The position numbers were made by a program, and so were the translations under genes. A stretch of DNA of 64,000 nt from UBA7236 sp044227505 (GTDB lineage: Bacteria > Bacteroidota > Bacteroidia > Chitinophagales > BACL12): contig JBGAWP010000012.1 of the NCBI GenBank assembly GCA_044227505.1, forward strand, positions 8,265-72,264, given 5' to 3'. The notes beneath the pieces are model-generated. The model was not told where the DNA came from, made no database searches, and saw nothing but the letters and a program-made list of their open reading frames with translations. Positions 43,116-51,670 of this stretch are shown here, one piece after another. Position 1 is the first letter of the stretch. The number at the start of each line of letters is the position of its first letter.

Positions 43116-45472
43116 GTGCCAGTTCAAAAATTCACACAACAATTTTATATGTTCATACTGCTTTTGAAAAATTCAGATTTCTCCGGATTTTAAAAAAGGT
43201 GCTAAAAGGATTTTTATTTTTTCTGCTATTTTATTTTGCACTCAACTTATTCTTTCCCTTACGCGTTGAAATTGAATACTCCCAAATTGTAACAGCAGAC
43301 GATGGCAGCGTTTTACATGCTTTTTTAACTTCCGACGATAAATGGCGAATGCTCACAGAACTGGAGGAGATAACTCCCGATATGCAAAACGCAATTGTAT
43401 TTAAGGAGGATAAATATTTTTATCGTCATCCCGGAGTAAATCCTGCTTCCATTGCGCGGGCGCTTTTTAATAATATAACATCCGGCAACAGAACTTCCGG
43501 TGCGTCTACTATTTCCATGCAAGTAGCCCGATTACTTGATCCAAAACAAAGGACCTATGGAAATAAATTAATTGAAATGTTTCGTGCCTTACAACTGGAT
43601 ATGTTGTATTCAAAACAGGAAATATTACAAATGTATTTAAATTTAGTGCCTTATGGAGGAAATATTGAAGGTGTAAAAGCAGCATCCGTTCTTTATCTTG
43701 AAAAAACACCCTCCGTATTAAGTCTTGCAGAACTCACGGCATTATCTATTATTCCAAACCGCCCAACATCCCTCCGACCCGGAGTGAATAATGATGTGAT
43801 CATTAAAGAAAGAAATAAATGGCTGGAACGATTCAGAGATGCAAAATTATTTCCGGAAGAAATTATTGATGATGCATTAGTGGAACCATTCACTGCCTTC
43901 AGAACACAAGGCCCTGAGGTAGCAAGACATTTTTGCACTCGGATGAAATTTCAATATCCGGGTGAAGCGATCGTAAAATCAACTTTAAATACTGAGATAC
44001 AATTAAAATCAGAAAAAATACTTTCCGACTATATCAAACAACTTTGGGGTTTCGACATCCACAATGGTGCAGCAATTATTATTGATAACAGAACACATCA
44101 AATTACTGCTTATGTAGGCTCTGCCGATTTTTTTAATACTGCGGATGGAGGGCAGGTGGATGGAGTGCAGGCAGTTCGGTCACCGGGTAGCACTTTAAAA
44201 CCTTTAGTTTATGCTATGGCCTTTGATGAAGGCATTTCAACCCCCCATTCCATCATCGCCGATGTTCCTGTAAATTATTCAGGATACAGTCCTGAAAATT
44301 ATGATGAAGATTACCACGGCAATGTGAATGTTGAATTTGCGTTATCACATTCGTTAAATATACCTGCGGTAAAAACTTTAAATCAAATTGGATTGGATAA
44401 GTTTATCAGCACCTTAGTTACAAGTAATTTCCGAACTATTGAGAAAAAGAGAAATGACCTTGGTTTATCTGTTGCATTAGGTGGCTGCGGTGTTACATTG
44501 GAACAACTAACCCGTTTATATGCAAGTTTCGCAAACGAAGGGAAATACCAACATATCAAATGGTTGCAAAACGACATAGACAGCACCTACGTTTCTTTAA
44601 TTTCTCCGGAAGCTGCTTTCATGACCACGGAAATACTTACGCAGTTAACCAGACCGGATCTGCCGAATTACTATCAGAATGCAAAAAACGTTCCGCTCAT
44701 TGCATGGAAAACAGGAACATCTTATGGAAGAAAAGATGCATGGAGTATTGGATATAATAATAATTACACAATAGGTGTTTGGGTGGGAAATTTTTCCGGG
44801 AAAGGAGTGCCTGAATTAACAGGGGCCAATATTGCCACTCCATTATTATTTAATTTATTTAATGCAATAGAAAGTGAAAATAATAAAGATTGGAACAAAA
44901 TGCCCGAACAAGTTGACTTTAGATACGTTTGTTCAGAAACGGGAAAAAATCCAAACGATTTTTGCACGAACGTAGTATTAGATTATTTTATTCCGGGTGT
45001 TTCTAAAAATGAAACATGCGACCATTTATTGCGGGTTAAAATAGCCGAAGATGAATCTTTTAGTTACTGCACCAGCTGTTTACCTGAATCAGGTTATATG
45101 GAAAAATATTATCATCATTATGCACCTGAAATTATTACCTGGATGCAAACTAAAAACATCCCTGTCGAACTTATTCCGCCGCACAATCCTGATTGTGAAA
45201 GAATTTTTGCCGAAGGCGCTCCAACAATAAATTCACCGGTAAACAATCTTGAATATTTTATTGATAAAACGGACAAGCAAAAAATAATGTTATCTGCAAA
45301 TGTAGCTTCGGATGTTAAAAAAGTTTTCTGGTATATTAACGATAAGTTATTAACGCAGGCTGATTCAAAATCTCCGGTATTTTATGAACCGGAAGAAGGA
45401 AAAATAAAGATCAGTTGCAGTGATGATAAAGGAAGAAATACGAATATTGAAATTGAGGTGGTTTTTTTCTGA
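43112..45472 (+). CDS. pbpC: Penicillin-binding protein 1C
   Basis: In 786 residues: a membrane anchor (about 32-50); a GT51 transglycosylase domain with IVFKEDKYFYRHPGVNPASI (catalytic E99) and SGASTISMQVARLLDP; a transpeptidase domain with SPGSTLKPLVYA (S360, K363) and AWKTGTSYGRKDAW; and the PBP1C-specific C-terminal domain (about 700-786). The enzyme polymerises and cross-links peptidoglycan. PBP1C and bacterial alpha-2-macroglobulin are known partners. Here they are separated by a GT-C gene, repeats, a minus-strand SGNH gene and the propeller gene. A strong terminator follows. Confidence 0.95.
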   Translation: MSASSKIHTTILYVHTAFEKFRFLRILKKVLKGFLFFLLFYFALNLFFPLRVEIEYSQIVTADDGSVLHAFLTSDDKWRMLTELEEITPDMQNAIVFKEDKYFYRHPGVNPASIARALFNNITSGNRTSGASTISMQVARLLDPKQRTYGNKLIEMFRALQLDMLYSKQEILQMYLNLVPYGGNIEGVKAASVLYLEKTPSVLSLAELTALSIIPNRPTSLRPGVNNDVIIKERNKWLERFRDAKLFPEEIIDDALVEPFTAFRTQGPEVARHFCTRMKFQYPGEAIVKSTLNTEIQLKSEKILSDYIKQLWGFDIHNGAAIIIDNRTHQITAYVGSADFFNTADGGQVDGVQAVRSPGSTLKPLVYAMAFDEGISTPHSIIADVPVNYSGYSPENYDEDYHGNVNVEFALSHSLNIPAVKTLNQIGLDKFISTLVTSNFRTIEKKRNDLGLSVALGGCGVTLEQLTRLYASFANEGKYQHIKWLQNDIDSTYVSLISPEAAFMTTEILTQLTRPDLPNYYQNAKNVPLIAWKTGTSYGRKDAWSIGYNNNYTIGVWVGNFSGKGVPELTGANIATPLLFNLFNAIESENNKDWNKMPEQVDFRYVCSETGKNPNDFCTNVVLDYFIPGVSKNETCDHLLRVKIAEDESFSYCTSCLPESGYMEKYYHHYAPEIITWMQTKNIPVELIPPHNPDCERIFAEGAPTINSPVNNLEYFIDKTDKQKIMLSANVASDVKKVFWYINDKLLTQADSKSPVFYEPEEGKIKISCSDDKGRNTNIEIEVVFF

Positions 45473-45513
45473 TTAATTTTATATCAGTTCAAAAGATAAT
45501 AAAATTCCAAAAA

Positions 45514-45547
45514 AAAACCTTCCATAAAAATGGAAGGTTTTTTTTTT
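45514..45547. terminator. Bidirectional terminator between pbpC and susD
   Basis: A perfect 12-bp stem AAAACCTTCCAT (45514-45525) with ATGGAAGGTTTT (45530-45541), loop AAAA, has an A run before and a T run after. It serves the convergent pbpC (+) and SusD-like (-) genes. Confidence 0.95.
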
Positions 45548-45562
45548 AAAATTCTAATTAAT

Positions 45563-46951
45563 TTATTCCTCAAACCAAACAGGTCTTAAAATATCTGAAA
45601 CAACTTGTGCATTCGAATTATAAAGACGTTCGTCGATACAAGTAGGAAATCTGCGTGGTATACCTGCAACCAAACCATCAGGATTTGGGCTTATTGCCGG
45701 AAGTTCTGTGCGTCGCCAATCCGACCAAACTTCACATTGAGAAAACATCGCAATATATTTTTGCGTCATGATCTTATCCAATGATATTGTTCCTGCAGTT
45801 TCGCTTGCATTTGCAGCTTCGTATGCAATATCAGGAGCACCAACTGTAGCTAAAATATTTGCCTTTACTGCATTATTATGTGAAGTTGCTGCACCTGCAA
45901 GATCACCTAAACGGAATTTTGCTTCAGCTTCAATAAATAACATTTCGTACCAGGTTAAAAGCGGAAGAGGGGCATTATCTGTGGCATATAACGGTCCCAT
46001 ATCAGATGCATTAAAATTCTCTCCATTATTTGGAACACCTAAATAAATCAGATCAGGATTTAAAGTGGCATATAAAGGTAAACGAGGATCGTTGCTGGCC
46101 AACATTAAATTGATAAAGAATTCGCCCATTTTAATATAACCTGCTCTTGTTGTATTAAATGAATTCCATGGATTTAATTCATTTCCGTTTACACCAAAAA
46201 TTGCATACGTGTTATCACCATTGGATGCAACACCTGAAGCAGCAATTGCTGCAAGCGCATCATTAGCAGAACCAGTTGCATCTTTTTGACTTAATCGGTT
46301 TGCATATCTTGCTTTTAACATATAAGCAGCTTTCATCCATAAAGAAACATCTCCGTTATGAATAAAATCATCAGCACCCGGCAATAATGCATTACTTGTT
46401 GCAGGAGCGGAAAGATCGGTAATAGCAGCATCCAACTGACCCTGCATTGCAGCGTAGATAGCTTCCTGTGAATCGTATTCAGGATTCAGATTTGCTTCAC
46501 CACCTTCTAAACCATTTAATGCTGCAGAATATGGAACATCTCCCCATATATCTGTAGTTAAACCAATGGTCATCACTTTAAGAATAGTAGCAATTCCACG
46601 ATAATATGGATTTTCATCACCTGCAACATTAATTAATTCCTGTTGATTAATTAACGCATCAGCATAAACAGTTTTCCATTCATTTGTATTCGTTTGTTCC
46701 GTGATCTTATAATCGCGAATATCTATCATTTGAAAACTATTTCCAGCCGATTGTTGTGTTAAAATTGAGCTTGTTCTGGATAGCTGCCCGGTATACAATG
46801 ACTGCATTGCAACTTCAGAAACCGTTAGCAATAAAGCCGGCGTAACTTCAGTAGGGCTGTTTGGTGAATCTGACACTTCGTCTATCCATCCGCTACATCC
46901 TGAATTAAACAGGATAACCGGAATTGTCAGTATTAAAAGAATCTTTTTCAT
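45563..46951 (-). CDS. susD: SusD/RagB-family nutrient-binding outer membrane lipoprotein
   Basis: I start at MKKILLILTIPVILFNSGCS (ATG ending at 46951, 462 residues, lipidated C19). An extended frame up to 46984 would overlap the SusC stop. The sequence has SusD features: PNSPTEVTPALLLTVSEVAM near the N-terminus, helical TPR-like segments (WKTVYADALINQQELIN, SLWMKAAYMLKARYANRLS), and a C-terminal region with LLTWYEMLFIEAEAKFRLGD. It acts as the lid that binds the substrate over the SusC transporter. It is 19 bp downstream of susC in the same operon. Confidence 0.93.
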   Translation of the reverse strand: MKKILLILTIPVILFNSGCSGWIDEVSDSPNSPTEVTPALLLTVSEVAMQSLYTGQLSRTSSILTQQSAGNSFQMIDIRDYKITEQTNTNEWKTVYADALINQQELINVAGDENPYYRGIATILKVMTIGLTTDIWGDVPYSAALNGLEGGEANLNPEYDSQEAIYAAMQGQLDAAITDLSAPATSNALLPGADDFIHNGDVSLWMKAAYMLKARYANRLSQKDATGSANDALAAIAASGVASNGDNTYAIFGVNGNELNPWNSFNTTRAGYIKMGEFFINLMLASNDPRLPLYATLNPDLIYLGVPNNGENFNASDMGPLYATDNAPLPLLTWYEMLFIEAEAKFRLGDLAGAATSHNNAVKANILATVGAPDIAYEAANASETAGTISLDKIMTQKYIAMFSQCEVWSDWRRTELPAISPNPDGLVAGIPRRFPTCIDERLYNSNAQVVSDILRPVWFEE

Positions 46952-46970
46952 ATTAAATATTTTTATAGTT

Positions 46971-49900
46971 TTAGAATGCAGCACTTAGGGTGAAAATATA
47001 TGATTTAGTGCTTGGATTATTAAACCAGTCGAAACCGGCAATATTTGAACCTGCTCCGGTTAAACTTGTTTCAGGGTCAACACCCGGGTAATCAGTTTTT
47101 AACCAAAGATTTCTACCTGTTGCTGAAAGTGTTAATCCCTTTATAACACTTTTAGGAGCAAGTGTAAATTGATAACTCAATTTAGCCTCGCGTAAACGAA
47201 CCCATCCTCCGTCAAAAATTGCCTGTGAGGATGCTCCGTTATCTCCTAAATAATTGCTCCAATAATCAATAGGTGAAATTTCTGTTGTATTTGGAATATA
47301 AGATCCATCAGCCTGCTCAACAACTCCTTCAATCACATAAGTATGATCTCTTTCTGCAGATTCTTCTGAGATACCAATACGGTTCATACGAGCACCTGTT
47401 CCATACCATATATCACCACCTTTTCTGATATCCAACAATCCACTAAGTGTAAATCCTTTATAGGTAACACCAGTATTAATATTCATTAACCAATCCGGAT
47501 ATGGATCTCCAATTACACCACTTACCGTATCAAAAATCGGAAGTCCATTATTATCAATTAAAAGGTCTCCATCAGGACTATACGCCCACTGAGATCCATA
47601 TAATAAACCATAAGGCTGACCTTCAATTACATAAGCACCAGGATCACCAAAACCAGCTTCTATTTCAATTTCATCCACACCTTCTGCCAATGCTGTTACC
47701 TCATTTTCATTTTTACTGAAGTTACCACCTAAATTCCAAGTGATGTTTTTGGTTTTAACGATATCTGCATTTAATGAAAGTTCAATTCCTTTATTTGTCA
47801 TTGCACCTGCATTGTTATATACATAAGAGAATCCTGAAGTAGAAGCGATCGGTTGTGTCAATAATATATCTTCAGAATTTTGGATATAATATGCAGCATC
47901 AAGATCTATTCTTCCTTTCCAGAATTTTAATTCCAATCCAAATTCAGTTCCTGTTAATCTTTCCGGTTTAAGATCAGGATTACCAAGTGTATTTAACTGA
48001 CTATAACCAAAACCTGATTGACCTAAATATGGGAAACTATAACCATCAGTAAATCCATCAGTATAAAGTGGAGATATAAAATAAGTGTTTGCACTATAAG
48101 GCTGTGGTTCAATACCTGCCTGAGCATATGCAAAACGCACTTTACCAAAGGAGAAAATATTATTTGTATTCATTATTTCGCTGAATACGAATGCTATGTT
48201 TGCAGAAGGGAAAAATGCACTTCCCTGATTTGGTCCATAAGTAGAAGACCATTCGTTTCTTCCTGATAATGTTAAGAATAAGAAACTTTGATATTCAAAT
48301 GCCAATTCACCAAAAAGTGCAGCATTTCTTTGCTGTGTGGTCAATTGACTTGAATACAGATCAGATGCATTGGAAAGATTATAAAAATCAGGTATCGTTA
48401 AGTCACGACCACGACTATATAAATTGGAAATATCTATGTCTGTTAAGTTATTACCTAATGTTACAGACATATTAAAATCTTCTGTTATATTTTTTGTGGC
48501 TGTAGCGATTAAATCGCTATAGATCTGACGATAACGAATTGAATTCTCCTCAATTTGTCCACCGGGTGCATTTGCAGGATCGTTGCTGCCAATTGAAAAT
48601 ATTTGTTTGCGCAAATCAGTATAAGAATCAGCACCAACTCTATAAGTAACGGTAACCCAATTCCATGGTGTATAAACAGCAGATACATTGCTTATCAATC
48701 TGTTTGTATTATCAGTATAAGGATTATTATATGCTGTCCAATATGGATTATCATAAGCACTAAAATAATTTCTGTTTGCTCCACTTGGATATTCATATCC
48801 GGCTCCTAGATCATAACTGGAAGGTGTGCGCATTAAACTCAGCATTACACCTGATAAGTTACTACCATTTTGTGCTCTGTTTCCCTGACTATTAATATAA
48901 TTCGCATCAACAGCGATTTTAAATTTTTCGAAAATGCGCATGTCAGAATTAACGCGAATGGAATTTCTGTCGAAACTTGTATTTGGAATAATACCGTTAT
49001 CCTGCGAATTTCCAATAGAAAGACGAAGTGATCCACGATCTGTACCTCCGCTTATTGCAAGATTATTATTATAGGTCATTCCATTTTGAAAGAATTCTCC
49101 TGCATTATCCACAGGTGAGATTCCTAAAGTGCTGTTTAGTGGTCCCCAGCTATTTGGAGTTCCACCTGAAACATCATCATCAGTATCCCACAAATAATCC
49201 GGACCCGGATCTGCTTCTACAAAATCTCCTTCCGGTTCTATAATATCATCATCATTAAAATCTCCACCACCAGTTCCCTGCGCATATTGATCTTGTTGAG
49301 CTGGTAATTTATTCACCTGGCTTATTTCCAAAGAAGAAGAAAAATTAATATGAACAGCTTTATCGCCGGCCTTATTGCCTCTTTTTGTGGTGATAATGAT
49401 AGCACCTGATCCTGCACGTGAACCATACAGAGCAGCAGCCGCAGGTCCTTTTAATATATTGATACTTTCAATATCATCCGGATTAACATCAATAGCTCTG
49501 TTTGAATTGCTAACGCCATTCAAATTCGCATTAAACGGATAATCACCCGCAACAGTTGAATTAGTTGAGTTGTCAATTGGAACTCCATCTATAACCACCA
49601 AAGGTTGGTTTTCATTGGTAAATGTACTTGGCCCGCGAATGATGATCTTACTGGATGCTCCAGGAGTTCCTGCAGCACCAACTACCTGAACACCGGCAGC
49701 TTTTGCAGATAAACCCTCAATAAAGTTTTCTTCTCCGGAACTCGCCAATCTGTCGCCACCAACTTGCTGAGTGCTATAACCAAGAGAAAGTTTTTCCTTG
49801 GAAATACCCAACGCTGTTACCACCACAGTTTCAAGACCAAGAATATCTTCCTCCAGAGCAACATTGATCACATTTCTTGCTCCGATGGTTTCTTCACGCA

Positions 49901-50141
49901 TTTTGAATCCTAAATAGGTATACACTAAAACGTCTTTGTCCTGTGGAACTACAAGTACATATTTACCGTCAATATCGGTAACAGTTCCGGTTGTTGTGCC
50001 CTTTACCAATACAGTGGCACCGGGCAAAGGTTCATTGTCTGTCCCCGATGTAATCGTTCCGGTTATTGTTTTACTCTGCCCAAAAGCGAGTGAAACCATA
50101 AACAGAGGCATCAGCAACAGGGTAGTAGCTAATTTTCTCAT
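46971..50141 (-). CDS. susC: SusC/RagA-family TonB-linked outer membrane transporter
   Basis: The 1056-residue protein has a signal peptide MRKLATTLLLMPLFMVSLAF, a carboxypeptidase-D-like domain (GTITSGTDNEPLPGATVLVK), a TonB plug with VVVTALGISKEKLSLGYSTQ, DIESINILKGPAAAALYGSR and AGSGAIIITTKRG, and a large beta-barrel ending in a terminal phenylalanine (YIFTLSAAF). It imports a ligand with its SusD partner, energised by TonB. No glycanase, sigma or anti-sigma gene lies nearby, so the substrate cannot be inferred. Confidence 0.95.
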   Translation of the reverse strand: MRKLATTLLLMPLFMVSLAFGQSKTITGTITSGTDNEPLPGATVLVKGTTTGTVTDIDGKYVLVVPQDKDVLVYTYLGFKMREETIGARNVINVALEEDILGLETVVVTALGISKEKLSLGYSTQQVGGDRLASSGEENFIEGLSAKAAGVQVVGAAGTPGASSKIIIRGPSTFTNENQPLVVIDGVPIDNSTNSTVAGDYPFNANLNGVSNSNRAIDVNPDDIESINILKGPAAAALYGSRAGSGAIIITTKRGNKAGDKAVHINFSSSLEISQVNKLPAQQDQYAQGTGGGDFNDDDIIEPEGDFVEADPGPDYLWDTDDDVSGGTPNSWGPLNSTLGISPVDNAGEFFQNGMTYNNNLAISGGTDRGSLRLSIGNSQDNGIIPNTSFDRNSIRVNSDMRIFEKFKIAVDANYINSQGNRAQNGSNLSGVMLSLMRTPSSYDLGAGYEYPSGANRNYFSAYDNPYWTAYNNPYTDNTNRLISNVSAVYTPWNWVTVTYRVGADSYTDLRKQIFSIGSNDPANAPGGQIEENSIRYRQIYSDLIATATKNITEDFNMSVTLGNNLTDIDISNLYSRGRDLTIPDFYNLSNASDLYSSQLTTQQRNAALFGELAFEYQSFLFLTLSGRNEWSSTYGPNQGSAFFPSANIAFVFSEIMNTNNIFSFGKVRFAYAQAGIEPQPYSANTYFISPLYTDGFTDGYSFPYLGQSGFGYSQLNTLGNPDLKPERLTGTEFGLELKFWKGRIDLDAAYYIQNSEDILLTQPIASTSGFSYVYNNAGAMTNKGIELSLNADIVKTKNITWNLGGNFSKNENEVTALAEGVDEIEIEAGFGDPGAYVIEGQPYGLLYGSQWAYSPDGDLLIDNNGLPIFDTVSGVIGDPYPDWLMNINTGVTYKGFTLSGLLDIRKGGDIWYGTGARMNRIGISEESAERDHTYVIEGVVEQADGSYIPNTTEISPIDYWSNYLGDNGASSQAIFDGGWVRLREAKLSYQFTLAPKSVIKGLTLSATGRNLWLKTDYPGVDPETSLTGAGSNIAGFDWFNNPSTKSYIFTLSAAF

Positions 50142-50255
50142 AGATTTGGATTTGGTTTATTGAAATAATAGGTTTAATCAAACACCAAAATTTAACTTTA
50201 ATTAAGTTAATTTAGGTTTAATCAGCAATATTATAGTGTTTTTTGACAATTGTTA

Positions 50256-50275
50256 AATATTTGTAAACAAATATT
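50256..50275. promoter_or_regulatory. Palindrome upstream of susC
   Basis: AATATTTG (50256-50263) and CAAATATT (50268-50275) form a perfect 8-bp inverted repeat with a 4-base centre, 115 bp upstream of the susC start and 46 bp beyond the stop of the DUF4197 gene. It has the form of an operator for a dimeric regulator. Confidence 0.45.
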
Positions 50276-50321
50276 CATGTTTTAACATTAAACCGCATTT
50301 TTTCCACACGATATGCAGATG

Positions 50322-51047
50322 TTACTTATTAGCATCGTAGTAGGCAAACACTTTTTGAACGATGTCTGCTACTCTGGCACCCGGATCCTGGCGGATCTTT
50401 AATTCCTCTTGCTCTATCATCAAAAATAATCCATCCAATGCTTTTTGAGTTACATACCCTGTAAGGTCAGGGTTCATATCTTCCACTAATGGTATCTTAT
50501 TATAATAATTGATTGCATCGCTCCAGTATTTGGTTGCACCAACCTTATTCAAAGAGCTCTGTATGATAGGTGTAAACTTAGCTGTTAGTTCAGCCGTGGT
50601 TGTTTTTTTAAGATATTCTGTCGCAGCATCATTGGCTCCGAATAAAATATTCATTGCATCAGCAATCGTCATTTGACGTATCGAATTAGTGAGCACTGCT
50701 TTTGCCTCGATAGCGGCATTTTCAGCAGCATGATTTACCGAATTCACAACATCATCACACATTTTATTAAGACCCAGGTTGCGCAGTGTTGATTCAATTT
50801 TTTGTGCTTCAGGCGGAAAAGGTATTTTAACCTGAGGATTTCCCAAATATCCGTTTACTACTGACAAAACATCTGAACCGTTTGTTGCTCCCTGCACTAG
50901 GGCTTCCTTCAATCCATTTGCTGCTTCCTGATCTGTTATGGTGGTGCCAATAACGGTATTCAAAACATCTTCCATAACCTGAGGATCACAGGTTGAACCT
51001 GTAAGCATTCCAAGTGTCAGCACCCCAAATATTGTTCTTTTAATCAT
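50322..51047 (-). CDS. DUF4197 domain-containing exported protein
   Basis: The 241-residue protein has a short signal-like N-terminus (MIKRTIFGVLTLGMLTGSTC); the cysteine is in a weak lipobox. The rest is helical and matches DUF4197: QEAANGLKEALVQGATNGSD, then PQVKIPFPPEAQKIESTLRN, GLNKMCDDVVNSVNHAAENA, and a C-terminal ALDGLFLMIEQEELKIRQDP. The function of the family is unknown. It is upstream of susC on the same strand but 180 bp away, so co-transcription is uncertain. Confidence 0.88.
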   Translation of the reverse strand: MIKRTIFGVLTLGMLTGSTCDPQVMEDVLNTVIGTTITDQEAANGLKEALVQGATNGSDVLSVVNGYLGNPQVKIPFPPEAQKIESTLRNLGLNKMCDDVVNSVNHAAENAAIEAKAVLTNSIRQMTIADAMNILFGANDAATEYLKKTTTAELTAKFTPIIQSSLNKVGATKYWSDAINYYNKIPLVEDMNPDLTGYVTQKALDGLFLMIEQEELKIRQDPGARVADIVQKVFAYYDANK

Positions 51048-51205
51048 TGTTGGATATTTTCTGCCAAGGTAAAGAATTAGCGGGATAAAATGTATGTCCG
51101 TCTCCTGAAAAAAAATGTATCCGGTTCCTTTTAATTTTCATAAATAGGAAAATCTTCTTCTGAACTAAAAACCTAAATTTAAATTAAGAGAAAATTCTGG
51201 TTAAA

Positions 51206-51249
51206 AGAAACGCCGTTTCTACTAAGACTAAAAATCTTTATTACATTTG
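51206..51249 (+). promoter_or_regulatory. Possible promoter and operator before the 121-residue protein
   Basis: TACATTTG (51242-51249) fits the Bacteroidota -7 consensus but ends only 4 bp before the ATG at 51254, implying an almost leaderless mRNA. AGAAAC (51206-51211) and GTTTCT (51215-51220) form a perfect inverted repeat where the -33 region would be. Confidence 0.4.
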
Positions 51250-51253
51250 CATT

Positions 51254-51619
51254 ATGAGCAATTTGGAATTTTTAAGGAATGTATATGCACAATTTTTGCA
51301 ACAATCAACCGGTGAACCTTTGCATGGCAATAAATTTAGTGTCAGATTATTTGATCAGGATCCGGTAACCGATGATTTTTTGGGTGAAACCAAACCAGAT
51401 GCCGAAGGCAAAGTGCATTTTAAAATCGACCCTTCATTATATAGATCAGAAGATAATCCCTTAGAAAAAGATCCCGATTTTTATTTAATTGTATTACAGG
51501 AAGGCATGGAAATATTCAGAACTCCGGTTGCCGTTGATATAGATTTTAAATCTGATGGCAATTTTAATTTTAACGATGGCGAATGGATTAATCTAGGCAC
51601 TTTTTTGGTCGAAATTTAA
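51254..51619 (+). CDS. Unknown small beta-sandwich-like protein
   Basis: The 121-residue protein has no signal peptide. The sequence alternates short strands and acidic loops: GNKFSVRLFDQDPVTDDFLG, ETKPDAEGKVHFKIDPSLY, DFYLIVLQEGMEIFRTPVAV and NFNDGEWINLGTFLVEI. This recalls transthyretin-like or C2-like beta-sandwiches that coordinate cations or act as accessory domains, but I cannot assign a family. It stands between the divergent DUF4197 gene and a T9SS protein gene, 51 bp before the latter. Confidence 0.55.
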   Translation: MSNLEFLRNVYAQFLQQSTGEPLHGNKFSVRLFDQDPVTDDFLGETKPDAEGKVHFKIDPSLYRSEDNPLEKDPDFYLIVLQEGMEIFRTPVAVDIDFKSDGNFNFNDGEWINLGTFLVEI

Positions 51620-51670
51620 GGCAGTTATAAGTCTTGAAATTTGTTCTGAATTTAATTTAATGTATTCTTT

